64,000 nucleotides of DNA from Muraenolepis orangiensis. Lineage: Eukaryota > Chordata > Actinopteri > Gadiformes > Muraenolepididae. The stretch is taken from NCBI GenBank assembly GCA_027704905.1, contig CM051015.1, positions 21,779,604-21,843,603 on the forward strand, given 5' to 3'. The notes under the pieces are model-generated. The model saw only the letters and a program-made list of their open reading frames with translations, was not told where the DNA came from and searched no databases. Positions 1 to 11,343 of the stretch are shown in pieces; position 1 is the stretch's first letter; every line of letters begins with the position of its first letter. The position numbers and the translations under genes were made by a program.

Positions 1-470
1 ACTGAATGAAATGAAATTAAATGTTTGAATCCCTGGACGTAAGTAGGACAAGATCATACCAAAGCCACTCAGGCCCTGGTTGTCTGTGAGACTGTTTCAC
101 CACAGACCCTGGACTCTTTAAAGACAGGCCTAAACACATAGGACGGCTTGTTTATGTTAATATTAGTGTTCACTACTCTTAGTAATTAATAATTGTGTTT
201 GTTTGCTATGTTTTAAACTTTGTAGCACTCTTGTAGCACTTTCATTTTTATATAAATATATATATAATATATTATTATTTATACAATAATATATAAATAA
301 AATGCATTATTATTATTATTATTATTTATTTATTATTATTATTATCAATACATCTTTCAACCAGAGGTCATGTTCTTTTAAGGAGGCCTTTATGTTGAAT
401 GGCTATAAGAAAAATTAAAGTATATTCCGCAAACTACAACTTATATATATATATATATAAACTTATATAT
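1..470 (+). repeat. Decayed third copy of the segment duplicated at 13.8 and 22.9 kb
   Basis: Bases 15-130 (words such as AATCCCTGGACGTA and GGACAAGATCATAC) and 360-440 (AGAGGTCA, then GCAAACTAC) match in the same order 14625-14810, and in reverse complement 22030-22200. This copy is more diverged and is broken by AT-rich simple sequence at 240-345. No coding sequence is seen in it. It suggests that the Ig-receptor-side unit is also repeated, with an older copy just outside the window. Confidence 0.6.
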
Positions 471-782
471 ATATATTTATATATTTATATATATATTTAT
501 CTACAACTGTTGATCTAATTGCACACCCCTGCTCACTACCTGTTGATACATCTTCATCTACCTGTTGATACATCTACTGTTATTACATCTTATTTAACCA
601 CTGTATATTGTATATTACTATGCACTTTAATGTATCATTTGCACTCTGGTTAAATGACAAATTATTTTTGGCTGTACTGTACTTGAATTTTAATTTAATG
701 TAATCTAATCTAATCTAATGTTGATGAGGCAATGTTCATACATCTTTGAAAAAGAAGAGGTGGGAGAGAAGAGGAGATGAAT

Positions 783-787
<5 letters not shown>
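471..787. other. AT-rich intergenic sequence, no gene seen
   Basis: TA-rich simple repeats (about 440-500) and low-complexity sequence, including a CTAATCTAATCT run near 700. No coding exon is recognisable on either strand. Confidence 0.5.

Positions 788-846
<59 letters not shown>
788..846. repeat. (GA)n microsatellite
   Basis: An uninterrupted AG/GA dinucleotide run of about 59 bases. It creates a spurious Leu-Ser open frame on the minus strand. Confidence 0.95.
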
Positions 847-849
<3 letters not shown>

Positions 850-879
850 CACAGTGTTTCCTGTTTTGTTTTGGATACA

Positions 880-1850
880 TTCTTCTGAAGATAAACTCAC
901 TCGTGAGTGGCAACAGGTTTCAAAAGATGATTTAATCAAATGTATTACTACATCGGCCAGTCTACCACACAGGTTTCATTTAAACCTTTACATACACTTT
1001 GTCTAAGGACTTTGGTGTCAGGACAGGACATTTGAGCATGTCTTTAGTTTAGTTTGCTAGTGCTGGCCAGGTTTGTGTTTTCTGTTGCCCAAGGAGGGAT
1101 ACTGACCATGGGAAGACAATGCTATGTCTTTTGGTATTGGCCCTCTTCTGGATCCGAGATCAGTGGTCGGCCACATCACGTGTGTTGTTGTTCCACCGGT
1201 CAAGATGCCAGTCGTGATCCACTCCATGTAACACGCTACAGATCCCTGCCACTAGCAGCATCATTGATGGAAACACATTTGCAGTGCAAGAAAGTGAAAC
1301 ACGCTGTTCGCCCAGATTTGAGCTTGTCTAACGTGAGACTTTAGATTTTAATCTAAAGTCTGATTTGTGATTTGTTAATACAAAATAATTGTTAATAAGA
1401 AATGTATTAACAAAAAGATCATGAACCGTGCCGTTATATTCTACCCCCTGACATTCCATTGCTTGGCAACCCAGGCTGTGCAAGTACAGAAACGGTCAAC
1501 AAATCATTATTTGAGTCATCTTACAGGTTCATAAAACCTCAACAGGTCTGGTGTCGACTGGTGTTTATTAAAAAAATCAACAGATTCAGATATTCAGAAT
1601 TCAGTAACCAAGGTTTGTTCCTCCATTTGTTTAGTTTGGTTTTGTCTGACCAACATAATTAAATACATACAATCAAAAACTGGAACCAGTTCCTTAAATA
1701 CAATTTACTCGATTTATTGACTTTTTAGTTTGAGGTTTGATTCCACTTTTGATAGGCTTTATCTCTAAACCAACACTAGCTGAAAATTATTAATGTTGTT
1801 AACGATCAAGCTTAACATACATGTTTGTCATAAAAAATGTTATCATTTAA
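880..1850. other. No recognisable gene
   Basis: A 96-codon open stretch on the plus strand (1054-1344) is open, but no domain, signal peptide or repeat family is recognised in it. The rest is AT-rich unique-looking sequence. I can assign nothing here. Confidence 0.4.
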
Positions 1851-2365
1851 ATTAAACAAACAAAGATATAGCGTGGATACATTTGTACACACCTGTGTTG
1901 ATGAGCATTGAGAAAATCATAAAAAGACAAGACGGCAAGGATAATAACAGCTCCACGCACGGTGTAGTCAGGCGAAAGACACTTTCACACAGTTGAACAT
2001 GTTCATCTTCAACTGGAGAAAGGAAGTCTCTTGTCTGATACAGTTCAGGTAATGCAAACATCACATTGGGTCGACCGCTGGGGACGTTCATGTTTCTTGA
2101 TGGCCTGATGGTGTGTGCGTTCCACACTTGTGCAGTGTCATCCAACTCCTTATACATAATATACAAATACATAGAGGAAGAACTGTACATAAATATACTT
2201 AAATAGAGAATAGACCACTAAAATATAGCATCCACATGCCTCCCTCCCCTCCTCCTTTAAATCTCTCCTCTCTGACTCTCTCTGCCTCCTCCTCCTCTGA
2301 CTCTCTTTAAATGCCCTCTATTCCCATTCCTCCTCCCTCACACACTCACCTAACACACTGTAAGC

Positions 2366-3196
2366 CATATCGTCAACAGGCGGCCCGCGGGCCATTGGTG
2401 GCCCGCCAGCAATAATATTTGGCCCGGAAGATTATTTTGAGAATAAAATAAAAATATTATTTTGAGAATAAAATAAAAATATTATTTTGAGAATAAAATA
2501 AAAATATTATTTTGAGAATAAAATAAAAATATTATTTTGAGAATAAAATTAAAATATTATTTTGAGAATAAAATTAAAATATTATTTTGAGAATAAAATT
2601 AAAATATTATTTTGAGATTATTATTATTATCATTTTTTTACAATATCGGACCGACAGCACATATAGGCTTTAATGTCCGAATCGAGAATGCAGTGACATT
2701 TTCCACCAGGGCTGAACTGGCCATCTGGCATACCCTGGGCCGACAGGCCTTTTGGGCCGACACAACTTGTTTGTCTTGTCTGATCTGTCCGGCCCATAAA
2801 ACAGGTAGGTCGGCCCATTGTTTTTTTCTACGAGGCGATACGCAGGAACCACCCCCCCTGTCAACGTTCGCTGCTGATCGCAGCGAACCTAGCTCCCTAG
2901 CTCCCATGCTAGCTCCGTGTCTGCTCCTTGGCTACACCAGCACCTCGTGGTTCCGAGCCCGTCTCGTTGGGTACTAACAAGCAGGCTCACAAAACAAACT
3001 GTTAGTTGACTAGCAACATTTCTGACGTGCTATGCGAAAATGTATTAAACAGTTTAGAAAGAAATGCCAAAGTATTAGAACGTGTCACATGTTTTAACAA
3101 TCAATTACTTAAATTAGCTTTTGATTATGTTCTGGCCCGCCATCTAGTGGCTCAGAAAAAAAATGTCCCAAGGCCAAACTTACTTGCCGACCCCTG
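2366..3196. mobile_element. Non-autonomous hAT element with 8-bp target duplication
   Basis: The right end reads TTGCCGACCCCTG and the left end is a mutated inverted version (CATATCGTCAACAGG). The flanks are a perfect 8-bp duplication CTGTAAGC (2358-2365 and 3197-3204), the hallmark of hAT insertion. Inside are GGCCCGC-rich termini and a 25-bp tandem repeat, but no transposase. A fragment of the same right end recurs at 17641-17696. Confidence 0.8.
2431..2617. repeat. 25-bp tandem repeat, about 7 units
   Basis: Head-to-tail units beginning ATTATTTTGAGAATAAAA, differing only by A/T changes in the later units. They lie inside the hAT element, so this is an internal satellite of the transposon. 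Confidence 0.9.
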
Positions 3197-3852
3197 CTGT
3201 AAGCTATTAACCTGGATGAGCCCCATGCAACAAAACTGAAGGATGTTTTTGTCCAGAAACCCTCCATCAAAGAACCCGTTGTCTATCAAGTCTGCAAACA
3301 AGCATAACCAGAACTCCACGCACTGGCTGTGAAGAAACGCCCGGTAATGAATTCAACTAGGACCGCCAGGTCAGAGTACTGTTGAACTTTCCTGACTAGC
3401 TGCCAGACTGTAGTCGAGGAATACAGGGGATATTCATCCAGGGCCGAAGCACAGGCTTCGGGTTCAATAACCCACTTAATGAACAGACAGGCAGGGTTTA
3501 CTCCCGAGAGTGTTGGATATTTTGATAACTGATTGTACACTGTACATTGCTACTACTCCCGTTCACTTCCAGATGCACACAGACGCTCGCTCATTGACCT
3601 CGTGCTTCCACACACACACGCCCGGCCCCCCTCTCTCTTAAAGGGATAGGCAGCCTTGCCCTACATGACCCTACTAGTATAACAGTACGCTGTGGGACGA
3701 GAGTGTCCCCTTGCGCTAAGGATTCTCTTCACATGTCTCTCGCCTATCTGACAACCGTGCCTGCTGCTAAGCACCAACTTAATTTCTTTATATTTTAGAC
3801 CAATCTCAAAATAAAAGTCTATAAACTTCTCCCACGTATGTGTGGCCTCCAT

Positions 3853-4031
3853 TGTTGGGGTTGAACTGACCTGGAAGTAGTAGCCTGCCTATGTTGAGCT
3901 ATATTACGTTTTTGCAAGATCTTGCAAAAGTTTTGCGAAATCTCGCAAAAAGTATTTCTTAAAATGTTCCCATTCTATGTCCCTTCCCGGGCTCTGTAGT
4001 ATTGTAAAACATGAAGCATTTATTTTAGTAT
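3853..4031. other. Short spacer, no gene
   Basis: Contains nested TTTTGCAAGATC/TTGCAAAA-type inverted repeats around 3910-3955 that may be the end of the neighbouring transposon. Nothing coding is seen. Confidence 0.3.
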
Positions 4032-4225
4032 TGTAGTGGAGAGAGACGGGAGTCGGAGGCGGGGTATTTAAAGTCCAAACGGGACATTAATTAAGCATGA
4101 GAAGAACGTAAACACCACATGACTTTCTACCGGAAGAGGAACTAGAAAGGTCCCCTGCACTAATATCCCCGGCAACACAATACCCCACCCGTAGTTCCGT
4201 GGGTGAATTATGTCACTCCACCACA
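4032..4225 (-). repeat. Gypsy 3' LTR (194 bp)
   Basis: On the minus strand it starts TGTGGTGGAGTGACATAATT and ends CACTACA, the same terminal bases as the LTRs at 53539 and 60630. It is preceded by a purine tract ATTCTGGGGGG. The middle part has diverged strongly from the younger LTRs. Confidence 0.8.
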
Positions 4226-6513
4226 CAAGACCCCCCAGAATTCACCCATAGTCCAAATCCCTGTGTCGGGGAGGGACGATGACCCGACCACAGCGAGTGA
4301 GGACAACAGAAGAAGCAGAAGGTGGGGCAGTCGGTGGAGCCACAGGCGGGATCACGCCGTACACAAGGTCGGAGGGCAAGGGTGTCACCGAGGTCAAGGG
4401 CATCGTGACAGGAGGCGGGGGCCATGACACGGGAGGTCGGCCTCGACGTGGGGCCTGAGCTAACTCCGACAGCCTGTAAACGTTCACATGCGCTGGCTTA
4501 ATCCTGTCAACGGAGACAGTCTCATGTTTACCACAAACATCCACCACCAGGCTCTTGTCTCCGTGTTGTATGACCCTGAACGGGCCGTCGTAAGGGGGGT
4601 GTAGGGGTCCGCGGTGGGCGTCGTGGCGATTGAACACAAAATCTGCTGAGCGCAGACCCTGGGACACCCGGAAGGCGGGGGTGCCGTGCCGCGGCGTGGG
4701 GAAGGACGCAAATGTCCCAGCGGCCTCCAGCTGGGAGGAGCGCTGCCTGGCTGCAGACCAAGGCACAGTGGCAGCACCCGGGATGAAATCACCCGGTAGA
4801 CGAGCTCTGCCGGCGAGGGCCGCAGGACCTCCTTGGGGACGCACTTCAGACCGAGCATCACCTACGAGAGCTTATCCACCCAGTTGCCATCCGTGAGGCC
4901 GGCGCGGAAGACGCTGTCGAGGAGAGGGGAACAGCCTCGGGCCAGCGTTTCGTCCTGTCCACCATCGTGAAGAGGTAGGTGAAGCCATGAGAGGAGGGGA
5001 GTGGGCCTACGAGGTCGACATTCACATGGTTGAACATCCTCTCGGGAACAGTAAAAACATCGAAAGGGGCTCTAGTATGGCGGTGTATTTTAGCCCGTTA
5101 ACAGGCCACGCATGAGTCGACCCAGGTTTTCACTTAAGTCCCTGCCACACAAACTTCTGAGAAACCATCTGTGAAGTTGGCGCCAGTTCGCAGGGACTAG
5201 CGGTCGAGGCTGGCCCGTGGAGACATTACACAACAACTTTGGGCCCGAGTCACCGACAACGACCTCCTCCAGGCATAATCCTGTGTCCGAGGTCTTGAGG
5301 GTCTGGACCCCGTGGCCAGAGGCCTGGTCCGTGCTCATGCGGAGGTAATCGAGGCCCAGTTGAACAGCTCCGATGACTGCTCTGGAGAGGCAGTCCGCAA
5401 CCACGTTGGCCTTACCAGTGATGTGTTGGATGTCTGTGGTGTACTCAGAAATGTACAAGAGCTGACGCTGCTGGCGGGCGGACCGCAGCTCGGCCACCTT
5501 GGACATGCAGAATGTGAGTGGCTTGTGGTCCACGAATGCCGTAAACTCAGGGCCTTCTAGCAGGAACCGGAATTGGCGTATTGCCAACCAGAAGCCAAGG
5601 AGTTCTCTGTCGAACGCACTGTACTTGTGCTCTCTGGGGGTTAACTGGCGACTGAAAAAGGCAAGTGGCTGCCAGGCGCCGTTGACCCATTGCTCGTGCA
5701 CCGTGCCGATGGCATAGTCAGACGCGTCGGTCGTGATAGCGATGGGGTTCTTGTGTGACGGGTGAGCCAACATGGCGGCTTGGCTCAGGGCTGCCTTGGT
5801 GGCATCGAAGGCGGACTCTCTTTCTGGCGTCCAGTCGACGGTCTGGCTGGGGGACGTGCCTTTCAGAGCCTCCTACAGCGGGCACATGGTGTGGGCTGCC
5901 CGGCGGATGAACCGGTGATAAAAAGTCACCATCCCGAGGAATTCCCGGAGTGCCTGAGCTGTGTGTGGGCGGGGAAAGGAGGAAACGGCCTCCACATTCG
6001 ACGGGAGGGGGATGGCTCCATCTTTGTCGATGAGATGCCCGTGTGGATGGAGGACACCCCAAACAGACACTTCGCCTGGTTGATAATCAGGGCGTGTTGG
6101 TTGAGCCTCGTAAAAAGGTCTCGGAGATGCACTTGGTGATCTTCTTTAGAGGAGCTTGCAACAAGGATGTCGTCTAAATAGACAAAGATGAATGACATCT
6201 CTCTAAGTGCCGAATCCATTAGCCGCTGGAAATATTGAGCCGCATTTTTAAGCCCAAATGGCATCCTTAGGAACTCAAACACAAGTTTGCCCGCCAGGTG
6301 TGCAGAGAAGTCCTGGATGTGGGGGAAGGAATAGCGGTCAGGTGTTGTAGCGTCGTTAAGGCGTCTGTAGTCCCCACACGGCCGCCACCCGCCGTCTGGT
6401 TTAGGGACGATGTGGAGCGGCGAGGCCCAAGGGCTGTCCGAACGTCGGATGATACCAAGGCGCTCCATATTGGGGAACTCCGACTTAGCGACCGCCAGCC
6501 TAACGGGGTTAAG
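4032..6513 (-). mobile_element. Truncated Ty3/gypsy retrotransposon (3' LTR plus part of pol)
   Basis: On the minus strand from 6468 down are: reverse transcriptase (FIFVYLDDILVASSS, active-site YLDD), RNase H (TTDASDYAIGTVHEQ near 5725), and the integrase C-terminal region (4844-4242, ending just before the LTR). It is closely related to the complete element at 53539-60821: the same peptides, with roughly one change every few residues. The 5' LTR, gag, protease and the start of RT are missing (break at about 6513), and the integrase catalytic core between about 5100 and 4900 is deleted. Several frameshifts are present. It interrupts or abuts the V-domain exon of an Ig-receptor-like gene. Confidence 0.9.
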
Positions 6514-6539
6514 CCATCATACGATATGATACGATACGA

Positions 6540-6691
6540 TAAATCATACGATTTACTGATTAAGAACATTACTGATTCTCACCTTGGATTATACTACTGT
6601 GGAACCGAAGACCTGGAAGTGATAGATAGAGAAAAGATTGGTCTTGAATATGAACACACATATGGAAATGTCACCACAAGGATTTCATTTG
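6540..6691 (+). pseudogene. 3' part of an Ig V-domain exon (immune receptor-like)
   Basis: The frame encodes DLLIKNITDSHLGLYYCGTE and continues to NVTTRISFG. DxHLGLYYCG is the F-strand signature of an Ig variable-type domain (D-x-x-x-Y-x-C), and the sequence ends at a GTAAAT donor. The first half of the domain, including its first cysteine, is missing: the truncated gypsy element ends at about 6513, followed by an ATACGAT-rich junction. On fish precedent it could belong to a CD300/pIgR-like or novel immune-type receptor family; the subfamily cannot be told from so short a piece. Confidence 0.6.
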
Positions 6692-7047
6692 GTAAATTTA
6701 CTTTTTGGAAAGTAGTTCCAGATGTGCTACTAACTAGACTTACAAATATAATTTCATTACAATTACAATTCCTATAAATATCCTGCCCTTTTAACTGAAG
6801 TGCAGTAGGAATTTTTCCTTCAACTGTATCAGGTATTATCAGACACAGTTAATTGCTTAAAAGCTAGAGAGCCTTTTGATTCATTAAAAGTTTCATTGAT
6901 TTATTGATTTGTTATTATTTACTTATTTATCATCACACTACAATATAACAACCATTGATTTAGTTTAGGAGGTCTATACTGAACAATGGTCACAAAGAGC
7001 TCAAAATCTTGATCTGCGATGTTTACCCTATAGATTACGCAGTTGGT

Positions 7048-7181
7048 GCAGGTGTTGAAGACTCTGCTGCTCCAGACTGTGGACAGTGCTGGATGCTACT
7101 GGTCATCCTGTGTCTGTCCTCTGCTCTTCTCTCCTCCTTCCTCTCATCCTCGGTCGTCTACCTCTGCTGTAGAAGAAAAGG
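7048..7181 (+). pseudogene. Transmembrane exon of the Ig-receptor-like gene
   Basis: Encodes VEDSAAPDCGQCW, then a hydrophobic helix (MLLVILCLSSALLSSFLSSS and VVYLCC), then a basic stop-transfer RRKG, and ends at an AAAAG|GTAGCG donor. This is the stalk/TM/short-tail arrangement of type I Ig receptors. It follows the V-domain piece by about 350 bp and shares its strand. Its 3' phase (1) does not splice in frame directly to the ITIM exon at 10565, so an exon between them is missing or unrecognised; a Rex3-like LINE fills that intron. The acceptor choice is uncertain. Confidence 0.55.
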
Positions 7182-7243
7182 TAGCGTATAAATCTCTGTG
7201 AACTGTCATCTTCTGTATCTTGAGAAGACAATACGCTACAAAT

Positions 7244-9945
7244 TGTCCATCCATCCATCCATCTTCTCCCGCTTATCCGAAATCGGGTCGCGGAGGTAGC
7301 AGCTCCAGCAGGGGACTCCAAACTTCCCTCTCCCTGGCAACATCGACTAGCTCTGACTGGGGGATCCCGAGGCGTTCCCAGGCCAGTGTGGAGATGTAAT
7401 CACCCCACCTGTACCTCGGTCTGCCCCGTGGTCTCTTCCCAGTTGGATGTGCCTGGAAAACCTCCCTCGGGAGGCGACCAGGAAGCATCCTTACTAGATG
7501 CCCGAACCACCTCAACTGGCTCCTTTCTACGCGAAGGAGCAGTGGCTCTACTCCGAGTCTCTCACGAGTGACTGAGCTTCTCACCCTATCCCTCAGGGAG
7601 ATACCAGCCACCCTCCTGAGGAAACTCATTTCGGCCGCTTGTATTCCGATCTCGTCCTTTCGGTCATTACCCATTGCTCATGGCCATAGGTGAGGGTAGG
7701 AACGAAGACTGATCGGTAGATCGAGAGCTTTGCCTTCTGGCTCAGCTCTCTTTTCGTTACAACGGTGCGCCAAAGTGCACCCAATACCGCTCCCGCTGCA
7801 CCTATTCTCCTGTCAATCTCACGCTCCATCCTCCCCTCACTCGAGAACAAGACCCCGAGATACTTGAACTCCTTCACTTGGGATAAGGACTCCCTCCCTA
7901 CTTGGAGTAGACAATCCACCGGTTTCCTGCTAAGAACCATGGCCTCAGATTTGGAGGTGCTGATCCTCATCCCAGCCGCTTCACATTCTGCTGCAAACCG
8001 ATCCAGTGAGTGCTGAAGGTCACATACTGATGACGCAAACAGGTCCACATCATCTGCAAACAGCAGCGATTCAATCCTGAGCCCACCATACTGAAACCCC
8101 TCCCCTCCATGACTACGCCTTGAAATCCTGTCCATGAAAATCACAAACAGGATGGGTGACAAAGCGCAGCCCTGGCGGAGGCCAACACCCACTGAGAACA
8201 GGCCTGACTTTTTACCGAGAATCCGGACACAGCTCTTGCTTTGGGAGTAGAGAGATTGGATGGCCCTCAACAGTGACCCCCGCACCCCATACTCCCGCAG
8301 CACCCCCCACAGTATTTCCCGAGGGACCCGATCATAAGCCTTCTCCAAATCTACAAAAACACATGTAGACCGGATGAGCATACTCCCAAGCCCCCTCCAG
8401 GATCCTTGCAAGAGTGAAAAGCTGGTCTGTTGTTCCACGACCAGGGCGGAATCCGCATTGTTCCTCTTCAATCTGAGGTTCGACTATCGGCCGAACCCTC
8501 CTTTCCAGCACCTTGGAGTAGACTTTCCCAGGGAGGCTGAGTAATGTGATACCCCTGTAATTGGCACACACCCTCTGGTCACCCTTTTTGAACAGGGGTA
8601 CCACCACCCCCGTTTGCCACTCCTCAGGCACTGTCCCAGACTTCCACGCAATGTTGAAAAGACGTGTCATCCATGACAGCCGCTCAACACCCAGAGCCTT
8701 TAGCATTTCTGGACGGATCTCATCAACCCCTGGGGCTTTGCCACTGCGGAGATGTTTGACTACCGCAGTGACTTCCTCCAGGGAGATTGATGTTTGCCGT
8801 CCTTCATCCTCCAGCTCTGTCTCTACCATTGAGGGTGTAGTTGGGTTAAGAAGTTCCTCAAAGTGTTCTTTCCACCGCCCGATCACCTCCTCAGTTGAGG
8901 TCAGCAATGTCCCACCCTTACTGTACACAGCTTAGATGGACCCACGCTTCCCCCTCCTGAGGCGACGGATTGTTTGCCAGAAACACTTTGGTGCCGACTG
9001 AAAGTCCTTCTCCATGGCTTCTCCGAATTCCTCCCACACCCGCTGCTTTGCCTCCGCTACAGCCGAGGCTGCCGTCCTCTTGGCCTGTTGATACCTCGCA
9101 ACTGAGTCCGGAGTCTCACAGGCTAACATAGCCCGGAAGGCCTCCTTCTTCAGCCGGACGGCTTCCCTGACCACCTGTGTCCACCACGAAGTCCGAGGGT
9201 TGCCGCCCCTTGAGGCACCAATGACCTTGAGGCCACAACTCTCAACCGCAGCTTCGGCAATAGAAGCTTTGAACAATGACCACTCTGGCTAAATGCCCCC
9301 AGCCTCCACAGAGATGCCCGAAAAATTCCGCCGGAGGTGTGAGTTGAAGGACGTTCCCAGTTCACCCGCACTACACGTTTGGGCTTACCAGGTCTGTCCA
9401 GAGGCTTCCCCCGCCATCTTACCCAACTCACCACCAGATGGTGATCGGTTGACAGCTCTGCCCCTCTCTTCACCCGAGTGTCCAAAACATGCGGCCTCAG
9501 GCCAGATGATACGATAACAAAATCGATCATTGACCTTCGGCCTAAGGTGCTCTGGTACCATGTACACTTATGAGCATCCTTATGTTTGAACATGGTGTTT
9601 GTTATGGCCAATCCATGACTAGCACAGAAATCCAATAACAAAACCCCACTCCGGTTCAGATCAGGTAGGCCGTTCATCCCCAACACGCCCCTCCAAGTTT
9701 CCCCATCGTTACCCACGTGTGCGTTGAAGTCTCCCAGGAGGACTATAGAGTCCCCTTCAGGAGCCCCATGCAGGACTCCATCCAGGGTGTGCAAAAAGGC
9801 GGGATATTCCGAACTGTTGTTTGGTGCATAGGCACAAACAACAGTCAGAGTTTTCCCTCCCATGACCCTAAGGCGTAGGGAGGCGACCCTCTCGTGCACC
9901 GGGGTAAACTCCAACAAAGCGGCACTCAGCCGGGGACTTGAGTAT
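7244..9945 (-). mobile_element. Rex3-like (RTE clade) non-LTR retrotransposon, decayed
   Basis: On the minus strand the element runs from an AP-endonuclease domain (9917-9276: GDFNAHVG, then STDHHLVVSW) through reverse transcriptase (8928-7626: YRGITLLSLPGKVYSKVLE, GFRPGRGTTDQ, FVDLEKAYDRVPREILW, FADDVDLF) to a C-terminal segment ending LLELLPPRPDFG. It terminates in a TCCA tandem tail (7245-7262 on the plus strand), the tail type of Rex3. It is about 2.7 kb, near full length for this family but probably 5' truncated. At least four frame changes and stops break the single ORF, so it is inactive. It lies in the intron between the TM and ITIM exons of the Ig-receptor-like gene. Confidence 0.85.
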
Positions 9946-10139
9946 TGACATGCGTTTCTTTCACATGAAGACCTCCAAGACCTCCATCTACTAGTAGAGA
10001 TATATAAACATCAACTGGGAAGCAGGTAACATATAGTTTATATACTTAAGTTAATTTGTGATGTTATGGTAGAAAACTGTATGTAGCAGCTTATTAAGAT
10101 AATTGTTTTTCATCTAATAGTATAGCAGAATGTTAAATT

Positions 10140-10387
10140 ATGATGTTATGGTATAGGAGAGTGTACAGTTTGTTGATGATGTAATGGTATAGCAGACTGT
10201 AAAGTATGTTTATGATATAATGGTATAGCAGAGTGTAAAGTATGTGGATGATCTAATGGTATAACAGAATGTATGTTGATTATATAATGGTATAGCAGAG
10301 TGTAAAGTATGTGGATGATCTAATGGTAGAGCAGAATGTATGTTGATTATGTAATGGTATAGCAGAGTGTAAAGTATGTTAATGATA
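10140..10387. repeat. ~37-bp minisatellite
   Basis: Repeated units of the form GATGTAATGGTATAGCAGAG plus TGTAAAGTATGT, with 37-bp and shorter units alternating. One more unit (10488-10525) lies beyond a LINE/SINE tail that split the array. Confidence 0.85.
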
Positions 10388-10487
10388 TGGTGATGAGTTG
10401 TTCTCTTACCAACCTTTGTTCAACACATTATTGTAAGTTGCTTTGGACAAAAGCGTCTGCTGAATGACTGAAATGTAATGAAATGTA
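10388..10487 (+). mobile_element. L2/SINE-type 3' tail
   Basis: Contains GTAAGTTGCTTTGGACAAAA, then GCGTCTGCTGAATGACTG and a short AATGTAATGA-type repeat end. This is the common fish L2/SINE 3' end. A related tail lies at about 62965-63055, and one in the opposite orientation at 18095-18150. It is inserted into the minisatellite. Confidence 0.8.
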
Positions 10488-10564
10488 ATGATATAATGGC
10501 ATAGCGGAGTGTACAGTTTGTTGATGATGTTATTTTAATATTAATATTCATATATCTCTATCAG

Positions 10565-10668
10565 GAGGAAGATGACCTGTGTTACGCTGCGCTGGATATC
10601 CCTTTAACTTCACAGACCCGCTCAGAAGATGAAGAGGGCCGCTTCTTGAGACCACTACCTATGAAACA
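10565..10668 (+). pseudogene. ITIM-like cytoplasmic exon of the Ig-receptor-like gene
   Basis: An acceptor CTATCAG precedes a 104-nt exon that ends at an A|GTATGT donor. It encodes EEDDLCYAALDIPLTSQ, in which LCYAAL fits the immunoreceptor tyrosine-based inhibitory consensus (I/V/L-x-Y-x-x-L/V). Such exons follow the TM exon in inhibitory fish Ig receptors, where the phosphotyrosine recruits SHP-type phosphatases (family knowledge). The exon itself is intact; the gene around it is broken. Confidence 0.6.
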
Positions 10669-10840
10669 GTATGTCCTCCCAAACTTCATCAGTCCTCCCA
10701 AACCTACCTCCTCTCACTTCTTTATTTACTCATCTTCCTTCCTTACTAATCACACTTAATTCCGTTCTTCCTCATATCCGTTCTTTTCTTCCTCCCTCAT
10801 CTCACTTCCTTCTTTCCTTCCTTCCTCCTCTCACTAACAG

Positions 10841-11343
10841 AAGTTCCCTGGAGTTTCAAGACACAGATTACATGGCTCCGGTTAGCAGAACCTTTCCCAG
10901 CTCCTCCTGCATTGATTCCTCCCGAAAGCTTTAGCGGGATGAAGCTATGGAGGTATTTACAGACGCCTCCATCAGGAAGACCAGCTGTACAGAACTGGAG
11001 GCTTCCATTGAGCCTGTAGTCCACAAGATCTCTGTGGAGGAGGTTGAGGCATCTGTGGAACTTGCCCAAAGAAAAAGGAAAGATAAACCCATGGAAACTC
11101 CTGGGTTACAAATGCCTGAGCAGACTACTGAATCTGTAATGGACAGCGGCTTTAGGAGGAAATCTAAGGAGAGGACTGAAGATTAGCTGGGGAGCCAAGT
11201 GAGAAGTGCACCTTCTAATGAACCTGAAGTCAATGTTGAATTTGCAACTCGGAAAACAGACACATTAGACTCTGTTTCACGGAACATTTACAGAGAAAGA
11301 AGTGATTTATCACAGGATGCTTCAAATTGAAAAACGCTTTGTA
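10841..11343 (+). pseudogene. Cytoplasmic-tail exon with repeats and in-frame stops
   Basis: An acceptor TCACTAACAG joins in phase to the ITIM exon. The frame reads SSLEFQDTDYMAPVSRTF and then SSRKL followed by a TAG stop at 10932. The same frame continues RDEAMEVFTDASIRKTSC and on to a second TAG at 11184, then resumes to about 11330. Comparison with later repeat units (RKLTRD) suggests that the first stop replaced a Ser/Thr codon. An L2 element cuts the exon at about 11344. No known protein is recognised. The unit R-K/R-L-x-R-D-x-M recurs in the downstream fragments. Confidence 0.45.

Larger units (their letters stand above)
1852..3852 (-). pseudogene. Integrase-core (rve) DNA-transposon gene remnant, broken by a hAT insertion
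   Basis: Read on the minus strand, three pieces lie in order. 3852-3661 encodes an N-terminal segment (FIDFYFEIGLKYKEI, then a helix-turn-helix-like stretch ending ERHVKRILSARG). 3330-3205 encodes the end of an integrase core, with GVEFWLCLFADL followed by GFLDKN and CCMGLIQ. 2190-1852 encodes a C-terminal segment with WNAHTIRPSRN, PSGRPNVM and LPELYQTRDFLSP. These belong, as I recall the family, to the fish integrase-catalytic-domain proteins related to IS3EU/Ginger-type transposons; the exact family name is uncertain. Most of the catalytic core is missing or unreadable and the frame is broken, so the gene is dead. A hAT element (2366-3196) sits between the second and third pieces. Bases 2200-2358 (CT-rich) are unassigned. 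Confidence 0.6.

Noticed and set aside
710..913. Leu-Ser-rich minus-strand open frame
   Set aside because: It is produced by the (GA)n repeat.
1054..1344. 96-codon plus-strand open frame as a gene or a V-domain leader exon
   Set aside because: No signal peptide, Ig motif or splice sites could be supported.
8561..8935. Plus-strand open frame over the LINE
   Set aside because: It is the antisense of the Rex3-like reverse transcriptase.
10140..10387. CRISPR-like repeat array
   Set aside because: The units are contiguous and diverged, with no constant repeat and unique spacers. It is a minisatellite in a vertebrate genome.
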